Source: Betaproteobacteria bacterium (GTDB taxonomy: Bacteria > Pseudomonadota > Gammaproteobacteria > Burkholderiales > Thiobacillaceae). From it: a DNA stretch of 60,468 nt. The stretch's first letter is position 1. Each line of letters begins with the position of its first letter. The notes under the pieces were generated by a model, which was given only the letters and a program-made list of their open reading frames with translations, searched no databases and was not told the DNA's origin. Shown one piece after another: positions 45,314 to 54,607 of this stretch. The stretch lies in assembly GCA_016873935.1 (NCBI GenBank), contig VGVT01000013.1, forward strand, positions 1 to 60,468, in the 5' to 3' direction. The translations under genes were made by a program, and so were the position numbers.

Positions 45314-45366
45314 TGAGGGTGAGAGAAGAGTTCTCTCGGGGTTGTCTGGAAAGAAAGGAGGTTCAC

Positions 45367-45801
45367 ATGACAAACGTTGTCAGACGCGAACCCAACGCCA
45401 TCAACACCATGCTGGATGAGCTCTTCAAGGGCTTCCTGGTTCGACCGCTGGGTGATTTCGCGGGTGTTCCGGAAATGCAGATGATCAAGATGGACTTGAA
45501 GGAAGGTGAGCGTGAGTACACCGTGCATGCCGAACTGCCTGGGGTGAACAAGGAGGACATCCACGTCAGCATCGAGGGCAACACGGTGTCCATCGAGGGT
45601 GAAGTGAAGAAGGCCAGCGAGGAAAAAGAAGGGGACAAGCTGCTGCGCAGCGAACGCTACCACGGCAAGGTTTCCCGCAGCTTCACGCTGGGTCAGGAGG
45701 TGGACGAGGGCGCCGCCAAGGCCCGCTTCGAGAAAGGGGTGCTGGAACTCGTGCTGCCGAAGAAGACGCCGGCAGCCGCGAAAAAACTCACCATTGAATA
45801 A
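45367..45801 (+). CDS. Small heat shock protein Hsp20 (alpha-crystallin family)
   Basis: This 144-residue chaperone binds unfolding proteins without ATP. The alpha-crystallin domain spans about residues 42-135 with YTVHAELPGVNKEDIHVSI, VSIEGEVKK, RSERYHGKVSRSF and the closing A-R-F-E-K-G-V-L-E-L-V-L-P-K. The ATG at 45367 has AAAGGAGG six bases upstream. It has its own sigma-32 promoter and intrinsic terminator (45819-45842). It is divergent from the RiPP precursor gene, with about 257 bp between the two start codons. Confidence 0.95.
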   Translation: MTNVVRREPNAINTMLDELFKGFLVRPLGDFAGVPEMQMIKMDLKEGEREYTVHAELPGVNKEDIHVSIEGNTVSIEGEVKKASEEKEGDKLLRSERYHGKVSRSFTLGQEVDEGAAKARFEKGVLELVLPKKTPAAAKKLTIE

Positions 45802-46770
<969 letters not shown>

Positions 46771-47823
46771 TCAGTCGGCCGCCGCGGCCCGCTCCAGCCA
46801 GTCCTCGATCTCCCCGCCCGCGGCATCGCCCAGGCGGGCGTGCAGGTCGAGGAATTCAGCGCTCTGGGCCGACCAGCGTGCCAGGCCGGCGGCCGCCACG
46901 GCGCGCAGCGTGTCGGTGTTTCCGCTTGCCAGCCAGCGCCGATAGGCCGTCGCCAGCTCCGGGAACAGCTTGCGGCGCATGCCGACGAAATTGGCGAAGA
47001 AGAAATGGATCGCCGCCGGATCGTCCCGCTCCAGCAAACCCGGCAAGGTGGACAGGCAATCGGCGTAAAGGTCGCGCACCGCGCGCACCACGATCTCGGC
47101 GCGGGAGCGCATGACGGCCGCCAACAGCGCGGCCCACGGCTCGCCCAGCACCTCGCCGACGCGGGCCTCGCCCAGTTCGTGCAGGATGACCGACTCGGTC
47201 TCGGTGCGGGTCATGGCCTCGAGGGCCGCCGCCTCGTCCCGTTCGAAGCCATGGCAGGCCACCGCCCGGCCCATGGCTTCGTTGCGCCTGTTCCAGCGCC
47301 ATTCCTCGTATTTCTCCCACAACCAGCGCTTGAGCGATTCGGTGCGCACGAAGATGCTGTGGTCCAGCATCATGCCCGGCGGCGCGTCCAGATCGCGGGC
47401 GAATTCACAGCCCGCCACGAACACCTGGAAGCCCTCACGGGTCTCCTGCCGATCGAGGTTGGCGAGGAAGAAATGCGGCTTGCAGGAGCGACCGAAGCCG
47501 CCGGAATAGACCAGGCCGTGGGGCGCCAGATGGCGGTTGGCGGCTTCCACCTCGAAGGGATCGACGCGGGTATTGGCCAGGGGCAAGGCCTCGAAATCGG
47601 CGGCTTCCACCGTCTCCCACAAGCGTTCGCGCTCGTTCATCCAATCGCCCACTTCGCTTTTCGGCATGTCGCGGGTGAGGGGAATGTCATGCTCCCAGCG
47701 ATACAACTCCCGCATCTTCAGGAGGAAGGTGCACAGAGTCAGATCGCCGGCGAACTGGGCGTCGGAGATGTGGCAGTTTTTCTGGACGGCGCTGACAATT
47801 GCGCCCACGTTGAGTTCGTTCAT
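46771..47823 (-). CDS. Conserved hypothetical protein (possibly Sfum_1244-like)
   Basis: This is a 350-residue soluble protein starting MNELNVGAIVSAVQKNCHISDAQ, with no signal peptide or membrane segment. It is rich in W, R and E with a few Cys and His scattered (CHISDA, CEFARDLD, H-D-I-P). No catalytic motif was recognised. Its N-terminus and the LCTFLLKMRELYRWE stretch resemble the group named Sfum_1244 family, seen in anaerobic and autotrophic proteobacteria; this assignment is from memory and tentative. It forms its own unit, divergent from the EVE gene and convergent with argB. Confidence 0.6.
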   Translation of the reverse strand: MNELNVGAIVSAVQKNCHISDAQFAGDLTLCTFLLKMRELYRWEHDIPLTRDMPKSEVGDWMNERERLWETVEAADFEALPLANTRVDPFEVEAANRHLAPHGLVYSGGFGRSCKPHFFLANLDRQETREGFQVFVAGCEFARDLDAPPGMMLDHSIFVRTESLKRWLWEKYEEWRWNRRNEAMGRAVACHGFERDEAAALEAMTRTETESVILHELGEARVGEVLGEPWAALLAAVMRSRAEIVVRAVRDLYADCLSTLPGLLERDDPAAIHFFFANFVGMRRKLFPELATAYRRWLASGNTDTLRAVAAAGLARWSAQSAEFLDLHARLGDAAGGEIEDWLERAAAAD

Positions 47824-47894
47824 GGCGATCCCCCGCTGGATAGCCGAGTGATTTTGTCGGATTATGCGCCGACCTTCATTGCCAAGGAATCTCC

Positions 47895-48350
<456 letters not shown>

Positions 48351-48351
48351 G

Positions 48352-49155
48352 GTGGACCTGTTCCTGCTCGCCTATCTGGCCCTGGGCCTGGTGGCCGGCT
48401 TCGTCGCCGGCCTGCTGGGGGTGGGCGGCGGCCTCATCATGGTGCCGGTGCTGACCTGGGCCTATGCGGCCCAGGGTTTCACCACCGCCTTCAACATCCA
48501 CCTGGCCCTGGGCACGTCGCTGGCCGTCATCGTGCTGACCTCGGTTTCCAGCCTGCGCGCCCACCACGGCCACGGCGCGGTCGACTGGGTGACGGTGCGG
48601 CGCATGGCGCCGGGCATCGTCGCCGGCACCCTGGCGGGCAGTCTGGCCGCCGCCTGGCTGCCGGATGCGGGGCTGAAGCTGTTCTTCACCGTCTTCCTGT
48701 TCTATGCGGCCACCCAGATGCTGCTGGGCTTCAAGCCCAAGCCGAGCCGGGCCATGCCGGGCTGGCCCGGCATGAGCCTTGCGGGTGGCGTCATCGGTAT
48801 GGTGTCGAGCTGGGTAGGCATCGGTGGCGGCACCCTGACAGTGCCTTTCCTGACCTGGTGCAACACCGACCTGCGCCGGGCCATCGGCACTTCGGCGGCG
48901 GTGGGTTTTCCCATCGCCGTGGCGGGGACCCTGGGCTACGTCGCATCGGGGCATGCCGTGGCGGGTTTGCCGGGGGGCAGTCTGGGCTTCGTCTATCTGC
49001 CCGCCCTCGCCGGCATCGCTGCCGGCAGCTGGCTGACCGCGCCCCTGGGCGCGCGCGCCACGCATCGCTGGCCCGTTGATCGCATCAAGAAAACATTCGC
49101 CGGTCTGCTCTATCTGCTCGGCGTACGAATGGCCTATGGTCTTCTGGCCGTCTAA
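48352..49155 (+). CDS. TauE/SafE (TSUP) family permease
   Basis: This 267-residue inner-membrane protein has about eight hydrophobic helices and the twin motifs of this family, GLLGVGGGLIMVPVL (residues about 18-32) and GIGGGTLTVPFLTW (about 160-175). TSUP members export or import sulfite, sulfoacetate or other organosulfonates and related anions; the substrate cannot be told. It starts with GTG one base after the EVE stop codon, implying translation from the same mRNA. Confidence 0.88.
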   Translation: MDLFLLAYLALGLVAGFVAGLLGVGGGLIMVPVLTWAYAAQGFTTAFNIHLALGTSLAVIVLTSVSSLRAHHGHGAVDWVTVRRMAPGIVAGTLAGSLAAAWLPDAGLKLFFTVFLFYAATQMLLGFKPKPSRAMPGWPGMSLAGGVIGMVSSWVGIGGGTLTVPFLTWCNTDLRRAIGTSAAVGFPIAVAGTLGYVASGHAVAGLPGGSLGFVYLPALAGIAAGSWLTAPLGARATHRWPVDRIKKTFAGLLYLLGVRMAYGLLAV

Positions 49156-49195
49156 AGCGACATCATTTTTCCACCGACTCAAAAGGAGACTCGTC

Positions 49196-49924
49196 ATGCG
49201 CTACTTCGTTCTGGTCCTCACCCTGTTGCTGGCCCTGCCCGCCCTGGCTGCCGACTATGCCCGCGAGAAGAAGTGGGCCGATGAGGTGCTGCCGTCGGTA
49301 TTGGTCGGCGATCCGGTCTGGCTGGAGTTGGCCAACGGCCGCAAGTACCTTTCCCTGTTCACCGAGGCTTCCGGCGCCAAGGCGGGCGTGATCGTCCTGC
49401 ACGGCCTGGGTGTGCATCCGGACTGGGGGCTGATCGCGCCCTTGCGCCAAAACCTGCCCGACGCGGGCTATACCACGCTGTCCGTGCAGCTACCCGTGCT
49501 GAAGGCCGACGCCAAGGGCGAGGACTACCCGCCCACCTTCGACGAGGCCGCCGAGCGCATCCGCGTCGCTGTCGAATTCCTGCGCGCCAAGGGTTACACG
49601 AAGATCGTCGTGGTCAGCCACAGCCTGGGCAGCCGCATGGCCGACCGCTTCTTCGCGAAGTACCCGAAGTCGCAAGTCGCGGCCTGGGTCAGCATCGGCG
49701 CGTCGGCCGCCCTGCCCTACGGCAAGCTGCCCTTCCCGGTACTCGACCTGTACGGCGAATACGATCTGCCCGGCGTGCTGCAGACCGCCAAGGCGCGCGC
49801 ACAGAGCCTGGCCGGCAAGGCGAAGTCATTCCAGGTGATGGCGCCCAAGGCCGACCACTTCTTCGAGGGCAAGGACCAGTTGCTGCTCGGCTTGGTACGG
49901 GACTATCTGGACAAGAACCTGTAG
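49196..49924 (+). CDS. Exported DUF3530-like alpha/beta hydrolase
   Basis: This is a 242-residue protein with a signal peptide (residues 1-18, ending LPALA). An alpha/beta-hydrolase fold follows: VIVLHGLGVHPDW (oxyanion loop region), the nucleophile elbow V-S-H-S-L-G-S (Ser about 142), YGEYD (acid) and APKADHFF (His). It fits the DUF3530 group of periplasmic hydrolases of unknown substrate. AAAAGGAG lies six bases upstream of the ATG. It follows the TSUP gene by 40 bp. Confidence 0.78.
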   Translation: MRYFVLVLTLLLALPALAADYAREKKWADEVLPSVLVGDPVWLELANGRKYLSLFTEASGAKAGVIVLHGLGVHPDWGLIAPLRQNLPDAGYTTLSVQLPVLKADAKGEDYPPTFDEAAERIRVAVEFLRAKGYTKIVVVSHSLGSRMADRFFAKYPKSQVAAWVSIGASAALPYGKLPFPVLDLYGEYDLPGVLQTAKARAQSLAGKAKSFQVMAPKADHFFEGKDQLLLGLVRDYLDKNL

Positions 49925-49942
49925 GCCGGCCAAGGTCGGGAA

Positions 49943-51070
49943 TCAGACCAGGCCCACCTGATCGAGGCCACCGGTGGGCGATTCCCCCTTGTTGTCGCGC
50001 AGGTGCAGCTTGATTTTCAGGCGCAGGTCGTTGAACGAATCGGCGTTGCGCAGGGCATCCTCGCCGCTGATGATGCCGATGCTGAACAGGTCGAACAGGG
50101 ACTGATCGAAGGTCTGCATGCCAAGGTCGCGCGAGCGCGCCATGATGTCCTTGATCTCGTCCAGGCGGCCCTGCATGATCAGGTCGCTGATCAGCGGCGA
50201 ATTCAGCAGGATTTCGGCGGCGGGGATGCGCCCCTTGCCGTCGGTGCGGCGGATCAGGCGCTGCGAGACGATGGCGCGCAGATTCAGGGACAGATCCAGC
50301 AGCAACTGGTCGCGCCGTTCCTTGGCGAAGAAGTTGAGGATGCGGTCCAGGGCCTGGTTGGCGTTGTTGGCGTGGATGGTGGACAGACACAGGTGTCCGG
50401 TCTCGGCGTAGGCCATCGCGTATTGCATGGTTTCGCGATCGCGAATCTCGCCGATCAGGATCACGTCCGGCGCCTGCCGCAGGGTGTTCTTCAGGGCCGA
50501 CTCCCAGTCGTCCGTGTCCAGGCCCACCTCGCGCTGGGTGACGATGCTCTTGCCATGGCTGTGCACGAACTCGATGGGATCCTCCACCGTGATGATGTGA
50601 TCCTGCGAGTTCATGTTGCGGTGGCCGACCATCGCCGCCAGGGTGGTGGACTTGCCCGAGCCGGTGGCGCCGACCATGATCACCAGGCCGCGCGGCATCA
50701 TGGCGATGTCCTTCAGGCCCGGCGGCAGGTGCAGGTCCTCGACCTTGGGGATGGTGGTGATGATGTGGCGGAAGACCACGCCGCAGCGCCCCTGCTGCAC
50801 GAACGCGTTGACGCGGAAGCGGCCGATCTCGGGCTGGTACAGGGCGAAGTTGGCCTCGTGATGCTTCTCGTATTCGGCGAATTGCCGCTCGGTCATCAGC
50901 GCCTTGGCGAACAGGGCCGTATCGGTGGGGGTCAGGCTTTGCTTGGAGATGGGCGAGACCTTGCCGTTGAGCTTGAGCGCCGGCGGAAAGCCGGCAGTCA
51001 GGAACAGGTCGGAGGCCTTCTGGCTGACCATGTAGCGCAGCCACTCGTGAACTTTCGTCAGCGCGTCCAT
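49943..51070 (-). CDS. pilU: Type IV pilus retraction ATPase PilU
   Basis: This 375-residue hexameric ATPase supports pilus retraction with PilT. Motifs are Walker A GATGSGKSTTLAAM, the Asp box TVEDPIEFVH, Walker B ILIGEIRDRETM and His box H-L-C-L-S-T-I-H-A-N-N. The N-terminal YMVSQKASDLFLTAGFPPALKLNG and the Gln/Asp-rich tail distinguish PilU from PilT. The start MDALTKVHEW (51070) is preferred over an upstream Arg-rich extension. It follows pilT by 19 bp. Confidence 0.95.
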   Translation of the reverse strand: MDALTKVHEWLRYMVSQKASDLFLTAGFPPALKLNGKVSPISKQSLTPTDTALFAKALMTERQFAEYEKHHEANFALYQPEIGRFRVNAFVQQGRCGVVFRHIITTIPKVEDLHLPPGLKDIAMMPRGLVIMVGATGSGKSTTLAAMVGHRNMNSQDHIITVEDPIEFVHSHGKSIVTQREVGLDTDDWESALKNTLRQAPDVILIGEIRDRETMQYAMAYAETGHLCLSTIHANNANQALDRILNFFAKERRDQLLLDLSLNLRAIVSQRLIRRTDGKGRIPAAEILLNSPLISDLIMQGRLDEIKDIMARSRDLGMQTFDQSLFDLFSIGIISGEDALRNADSFNDLRLKIKLHLRDNKGESPTGGLDQVGLV

Positions 51071-51089
51071 ATATCCGTCCGCTCTTCGG

Positions 51090-52130
51090 TTACTGGAACA
51101 TGTCCTTGTTGGCGGCGACCGCGCGCGCATCGTTGATGTCGATGACGTTCCTGCGCACCATCTCCATCAGGCCCTGATCCAGGGTCTGCATGCCCAGGGA
51201 TTGCCCGGTCTGGATGGAGGAATACATCTGCGCCACCTTGGCCTCGCGGATCAGGTTGCGGATGGCCGGCGTGCCCAGCATGATCTCGTGCACCGCCACG
51301 CGGCCGCTGCCGTCCTTGCGCTTCAACAGGGTCTGTGAAATGACGGCACGCAGCGATTCGGACAGCATCGCGCGCACCATTTCCTTCTCCGCCGCCGGAA
51401 ACACGTCGATGATGCGGTCGATGGTCTTGGCCGCCGAGGAGGTATGCAGGGTGGCGAACACCAGGTGGCCCGTTTCCGCCGCCGTCAGGGCGAGGCGGAT
51501 GGTTTCCAGGTCGCGCATTTCGCCCACCAGGACGACGTCCGGGTCTTCGCGCAAGGCCGAGCGCAGCGCTTCGGCGAAACCGTGGGTATGGGGGCCGACC
51601 TCGCGCTGGTTGACCAGACAGCGCTTGCTCTTGTGCACGAATTCGATGGGATCCTCGATGGTGAGGATGTGGCTGTACTGGTTCTCGTTGACGTAATCCA
51701 CCATGGCCGCCAGGGTGGTGGACTTGCCGGAACCCGTCGGCCCGGTAACGATGACGATGCCACGCGGGGTGTCGGAGATCTCCTTGAAAATCTTCGGCGC
51801 TTCCAGTTGTTCAAGCGTCAGCACCAGGCTGGGAATGGTCCGGAACACCGCGCCGGCGCCGCGTTCCTGGTTGAAGGCGTTGACCCGGAAGCGGGCCACG
51901 TCGCGCAATTCGAAGGAGAAGTCCAGTTCCAGGTGTTCCTCGTAGCCCTTGCGCTGCGCGTCGCTCATGATGTCGTAGATCATGGCGCGGACTTCCTGGT
52001 TGTTCAGGGGTGGGACATTGATGCGGCGGATGTCGCCATGCACCCGGATCATCGGCGGCAGCCCGGCGGACAGGTGCAGATCGGAGGCCTTGTTCTTGAC
52101 CGAGAAGGCAAGGAGCTCGGAAATTTCCAT
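51090..52130 (-). CDS. pilT: Type IV pilus retraction ATPase PilT
   Basis: This 346-residue motor pulls pili back for twitching motility and DNA uptake. It has the N-terminal KNKASDLHLSAGLPPMIRVHGDIRRI, Walker A GPTGSGKSTTLAAM, Asp box TIEDPIEFVH, Walker B VLVGEMRDLETI, HLVFATLHTSSAAKTIDRII and the AIRNLIRE segment required for retraction. Its start lies 46 bp from the divergent yggS start. Confidence 0.97.
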   Translation of the reverse strand: MEISELLAFSVKNKASDLHLSAGLPPMIRVHGDIRRINVPPLNNQEVRAMIYDIMSDAQRKGYEEHLELDFSFELRDVARFRVNAFNQERGAGAVFRTIPSLVLTLEQLEAPKIFKEISDTPRGIVIVTGPTGSGKSTTLAAMVDYVNENQYSHILTIEDPIEFVHKSKRCLVNQREVGPHTHGFAEALRSALREDPDVVLVGEMRDLETIRLALTAAETGHLVFATLHTSSAAKTIDRIIDVFPAAEKEMVRAMLSESLRAVISQTLLKRKDGSGRVAVHEIMLGTPAIRNLIREAKVAQMYSSIQTGQSLGMQTLDQGLMEMVRRNVIDINDARAVAANKDMFQ

Positions 52131-52176
52131 TATAATTCCCCGAGTTACGTGATTTTCCGAGGGAGCGCGGGGCATT

Positions 52177-52881
52177 ATGGGCGCAATCGCCGCAGCCTTG
52201 CAAGCTTGCGCGACGCGCATCGAAACCGCCTGTGCCGCCTCGGGTCGTGATGCACATTGTGCCCGTCTGCTTGCGGTTAGCAAGACCTTCCCGGCGAACG
52301 CCATCCGCGAGGCGCATGCAGCCGGACAGCTCGCCTTCGGCGAGAGCTACGTGCAGGAAGCCCTGGCGAAACTGGCCGTTCTCGCCGACCTCCCCCTCGA
52401 GTGGCACTTCATCGGCCCCCTGCAGAGCAACAAGAGTCGTGCCGTCGCCGAACACTTTGCTTGGGTGCATAGCCTGGAGACCGAAAGAATCGCGCGCCGC
52501 CTGTCCGAACAACGGCCACCCCATCTGCCGGCCCTCAATGTCTGCATCCAGGTCAACGTCAGCGGCGAAGCCAGCAAGCATGGCGTCGCACCCGACCAGG
52601 CCGTGCGCATGGCCCGCACGGTGGCCGCAATGCCCGGCCTTCGCGTGCGCGGGTTCATGACCATCCCGGAAGCGACACCGGACCTGGCGGTGCAGCGCGC
52701 CCGCTTCCGCCAGCTCGCTGGGCTGTACGACCAGGCACGCGCCCTGGGCCTGCCCCTGGACACCCTGTCCATGGGCATGTCGGCCGACCTGGAGGCCGCT
52801 ATCCTGGAAGGTGCGACAATGGTGCGCGTGGGCACGGCGATCTTCGGCGCCCGCGACCTCGGCAAGGAAAGGGCAACATGA
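52177..52881 (+). CDS. yggS: PLP homeostasis protein YggS (PipY/PROSC)
   Basis: This 234-residue single-domain protein binds pyridoxal phosphate without catalytic activity and keeps the PLP supply balanced. The PLP-Lys is in LLAVSKTFPA, with FGESYVQEA, WHFIGPLQSNK, V-N-V-S-G-E and LSMGMSADLEAAI visible. The start codon overlaps nothing, and a GGGAG sequence precedes it. The stop overlaps proC (ATGA). The pilT/yggS/proC/yggT order is typical of proteobacteria. Confidence 0.95.
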   Translation: MGAIAAALQACATRIETACAASGRDAHCARLLAVSKTFPANAIREAHAAGQLAFGESYVQEALAKLAVLADLPLEWHFIGPLQSNKSRAVAEHFAWVHSLETERIARRLSEQRPPHLPALNVCIQVNVSGEASKHGVAPDQAVRMARTVAAMPGLRVRGFMTIPEATPDLAVQRARFRQLAGLYDQARALGLPLDTLSMGMSADLEAAILEGATMVRVGTAIFGARDLGKERAT

Positions 52882-53687
52882 ATCTGGGCTTCATCGGTGG
52901 CGGCAACATGGCCGCCGCGCTCATTGGCGGCTTGTTGCGCAAGGGCTACGCGGCGGAAACCATGCGCGTCGCCGAACCGCTCGCTGCACGGCGCGCATGG
53001 CTGGCGTCGGAGTTCGGCGTGGCGGTGGAAGAAAACGCGGCCGAGACCCTCGGCGCCGACGTCATTCTGCTGGCGGTCAAGCCCCAGCAACTGGCGGCGG
53101 TACTGCGCGCCCTGCCCGCCCCGGCACCGGCACAGTTGGTGCTATCCATCGCCGCCGGAGTGCGTGCCGGCGACATCGCCCGCTGGCTCGGCGGACACCC
53201 CTCCGTAGTGCGCGCCATGCCGAACACACCGGCCCTGGTGGGCGCCGGTGTCACCGGACTGTACGCCCTGTCTGGGGTCAGCGCACCGCAGAAAGACTGG
53301 GCGGAACAGGTCCTGTCGGCGGTCGGCGAGGTGCTCTGGGTGGACGACGAGGGCCTGATCGACGCCGTCACCGCCATCTCCGGCAGCGGCCCCGCCTACG
53401 TGTTCTATTTCATGGAGGCTCTCGAACAGGCCGCCCTGGCACTGGGACTGCAAGCGGCCGACGCGCGTCGACTCAGCCTGCACACCTTTTTCGGCGCCGC
53501 CGCCCTGGCCGTTCAGGATGCCTCTTCCCCGGCCGAGCTGCGGGCGAAGGTCACCTCCAAAGGCGGCACCACCGAGCGCGGTCTGCGCGCCTTGGAGCAA
53601 GCCGGCGTGGCCGACGCCATACTGAGTGCGGCGCGCGCCGCCGCCGAGCGTGCTGGCGAACTGGGCGACCTGCTGGGACGCGAGTGA
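52878..53687 (+). CDS. proC: Pyrroline-5-carboxylate reductase ProC
   Basis: This 269-residue enzyme completes proline synthesis, following ProA (33817). The Rossmann motif is GFIGGGNMAAALIGGLL, with VLLAVKPQQ-type and the C-terminal conserved block AISGSGPAYVFYFMEA...SPAELRAKVTSKGGTTERGL. Length is normal. Both ends overlap neighbours by one or four bases, so yggS, proC and yggT form one transcript. Confidence 0.97.
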   Translation: MNLGFIGGGNMAAALIGGLLRKGYAAETMRVAEPLAARRAWLASEFGVAVEENAAETLGADVILLAVKPQQLAAVLRALPAPAPAQLVLSIAAGVRAGDIARWLGGHPSVVRAMPNTPALVGAGVTGLYALSGVSAPQKDWAEQVLSAVGEVLWVDDEGLIDAVTAISGSGPAYVFYFMEALEQAALALGLQAADARRLSLHTFFGAAALAVQDASSPAELRAKVTSKGGTTERGLRALEQAGVADAILSAARAAAERAGELGDLLGRE

Positions 53688-54265
53688 TGTTCGCCGACGC
53701 CTTCCAGTTCCTCCTGCGCACCGCCTTCGATCTGCTGGCCTGCGCCTTCTTCATGCGCTTCTGGATGCAATGGGCGCGCGTGCCCTTCCGCAATCCCTTC
53801 GCCCAGTTCCTGATCAAGGTGACGGATTTCGCGGTTCGTCCGGCGCGCCGTCTCATCCCCGGCCTGTTCGGCCTGGACCTGGCTAGCCTGTTGCTGTTCT
53901 TCATGGCCGAATTGCTCATGGTGCTGGGGGTGCACTGGATCACGGGCTACCCCTTCGCCCTCGCCGGGCTTGACGTGCTGCCGGGCTTCCTGCTTCTGGC
54001 TCTGGCATCCGCCCTGCGTCTGGCCTTCTATCTGCTGATCGGTTTCGTGCTGATCCAGGCGGTGATTTCCTGGATCAATCCGTTCTCGCCGCTGGCGCCG
54101 GTGTTCTATGCCCTGTCGCGCCCGGTCCTGGCACCTTTCCAGAAGTTTATCCCGCCCATCAGCGGCGTCGACCTGTCGCCGCTGGCGGCCATCATCCTCA
54201 TCCAGTTGGTGCTGATCTCGCCGGTTTCCGCCCTGGAGCAGTTTGCCGCCGGCTTGGTGCGATGA
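53687..54265 (+). CDS. YggT family membrane protein
   Basis: This 192-residue protein has two YggT repeats, each with a pair of hydrophobic helices around conserved F-x-R-x-W/I-S-W-I-N-P-x-S type segments (FMRFWMQWARVPFRNPF and AVISWINPFSPLAPVFY). Members are inner-membrane proteins linked to osmotic or cell-division functions, without a defined biochemistry. The start overlaps the proC stop. Confidence 0.93.
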   Translation: MFADAFQFLLRTAFDLLACAFFMRFWMQWARVPFRNPFAQFLIKVTDFAVRPARRLIPGLFGLDLASLLLFFMAELLMVLGVHWITGYPFALAGLDVLPGFLLLALASALRLAFYLLIGFVLIQAVISWINPFSPLAPVFYALSRPVLAPFQKFIPPISGVDLSPLAAIILIQLVLISPVSALEQFAAGLVR

Positions 54266-54295
54266 TCGGACGTCCTTTTCGGCTTGGCGCCGGAC

Positions 54296-54607
54296 ATGAT
54301 CGCTACTGAAACAGGCTCGAATTGGCTGCGCCCGCTTTCGGACGGTGTGGAAATAATCCTGCACATCCAGCCCGGGGCCTGCCGCACCGAGATCGTCGGC
54401 CCGCGCGGCGACGCCCTCAAGGTTCGCGTCGCCGCGCGGGCGGTGGACGGGGCCGCAAACGAGGCATTGTTGGATTTCCTCGCGCAGTGTCTTGGCTTGC
54501 GCCGGAGAGCGGTTAGAATCCTGCGTGGAGAACTATCCCGCCACAAGGCAATCTGGGCCGCCATCGGCCCAGACGTGGCGATACAGCGACTCATGGGGAC
54601 AACTTGA
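54296..54607 (+). CDS. DUF167 (YggU) family protein
   Basis: This 103-residue protein contains the DUF167 motifs ILHIQPGACRTEIVG, L-K-V-R-V-A-A-x-x-V-D-G-A-A-N-E-A-L and the ending I-R-G-E-L-S-R-H-K. It is commonly found after yggT in proteobacteria and has unknown function. The ATG at 54296 is chosen; a TTG at 54284 would add four residues. Its stop overlaps the start of the dynamin-like GTPase (TGATG), pointing to coupled expression. Confidence 0.9.
   Translation: MIATETGSNWLRPLSDGVEIILHIQPGACRTEIVGPRGDALKVRVAARAVDGAANEALLDFLAQCLGLRRRAVRILRGELSRHKAIWAAIGPDVAIQRLMGTT

Noticed and set aside
52128-52136. TATAAT overlapping the pilT start codon as its promoter
   Set aside because: A -10 hexamer here would start transcription inside the coding region. 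The pilT start is supported by the family N-terminus, so the match is probably chance.
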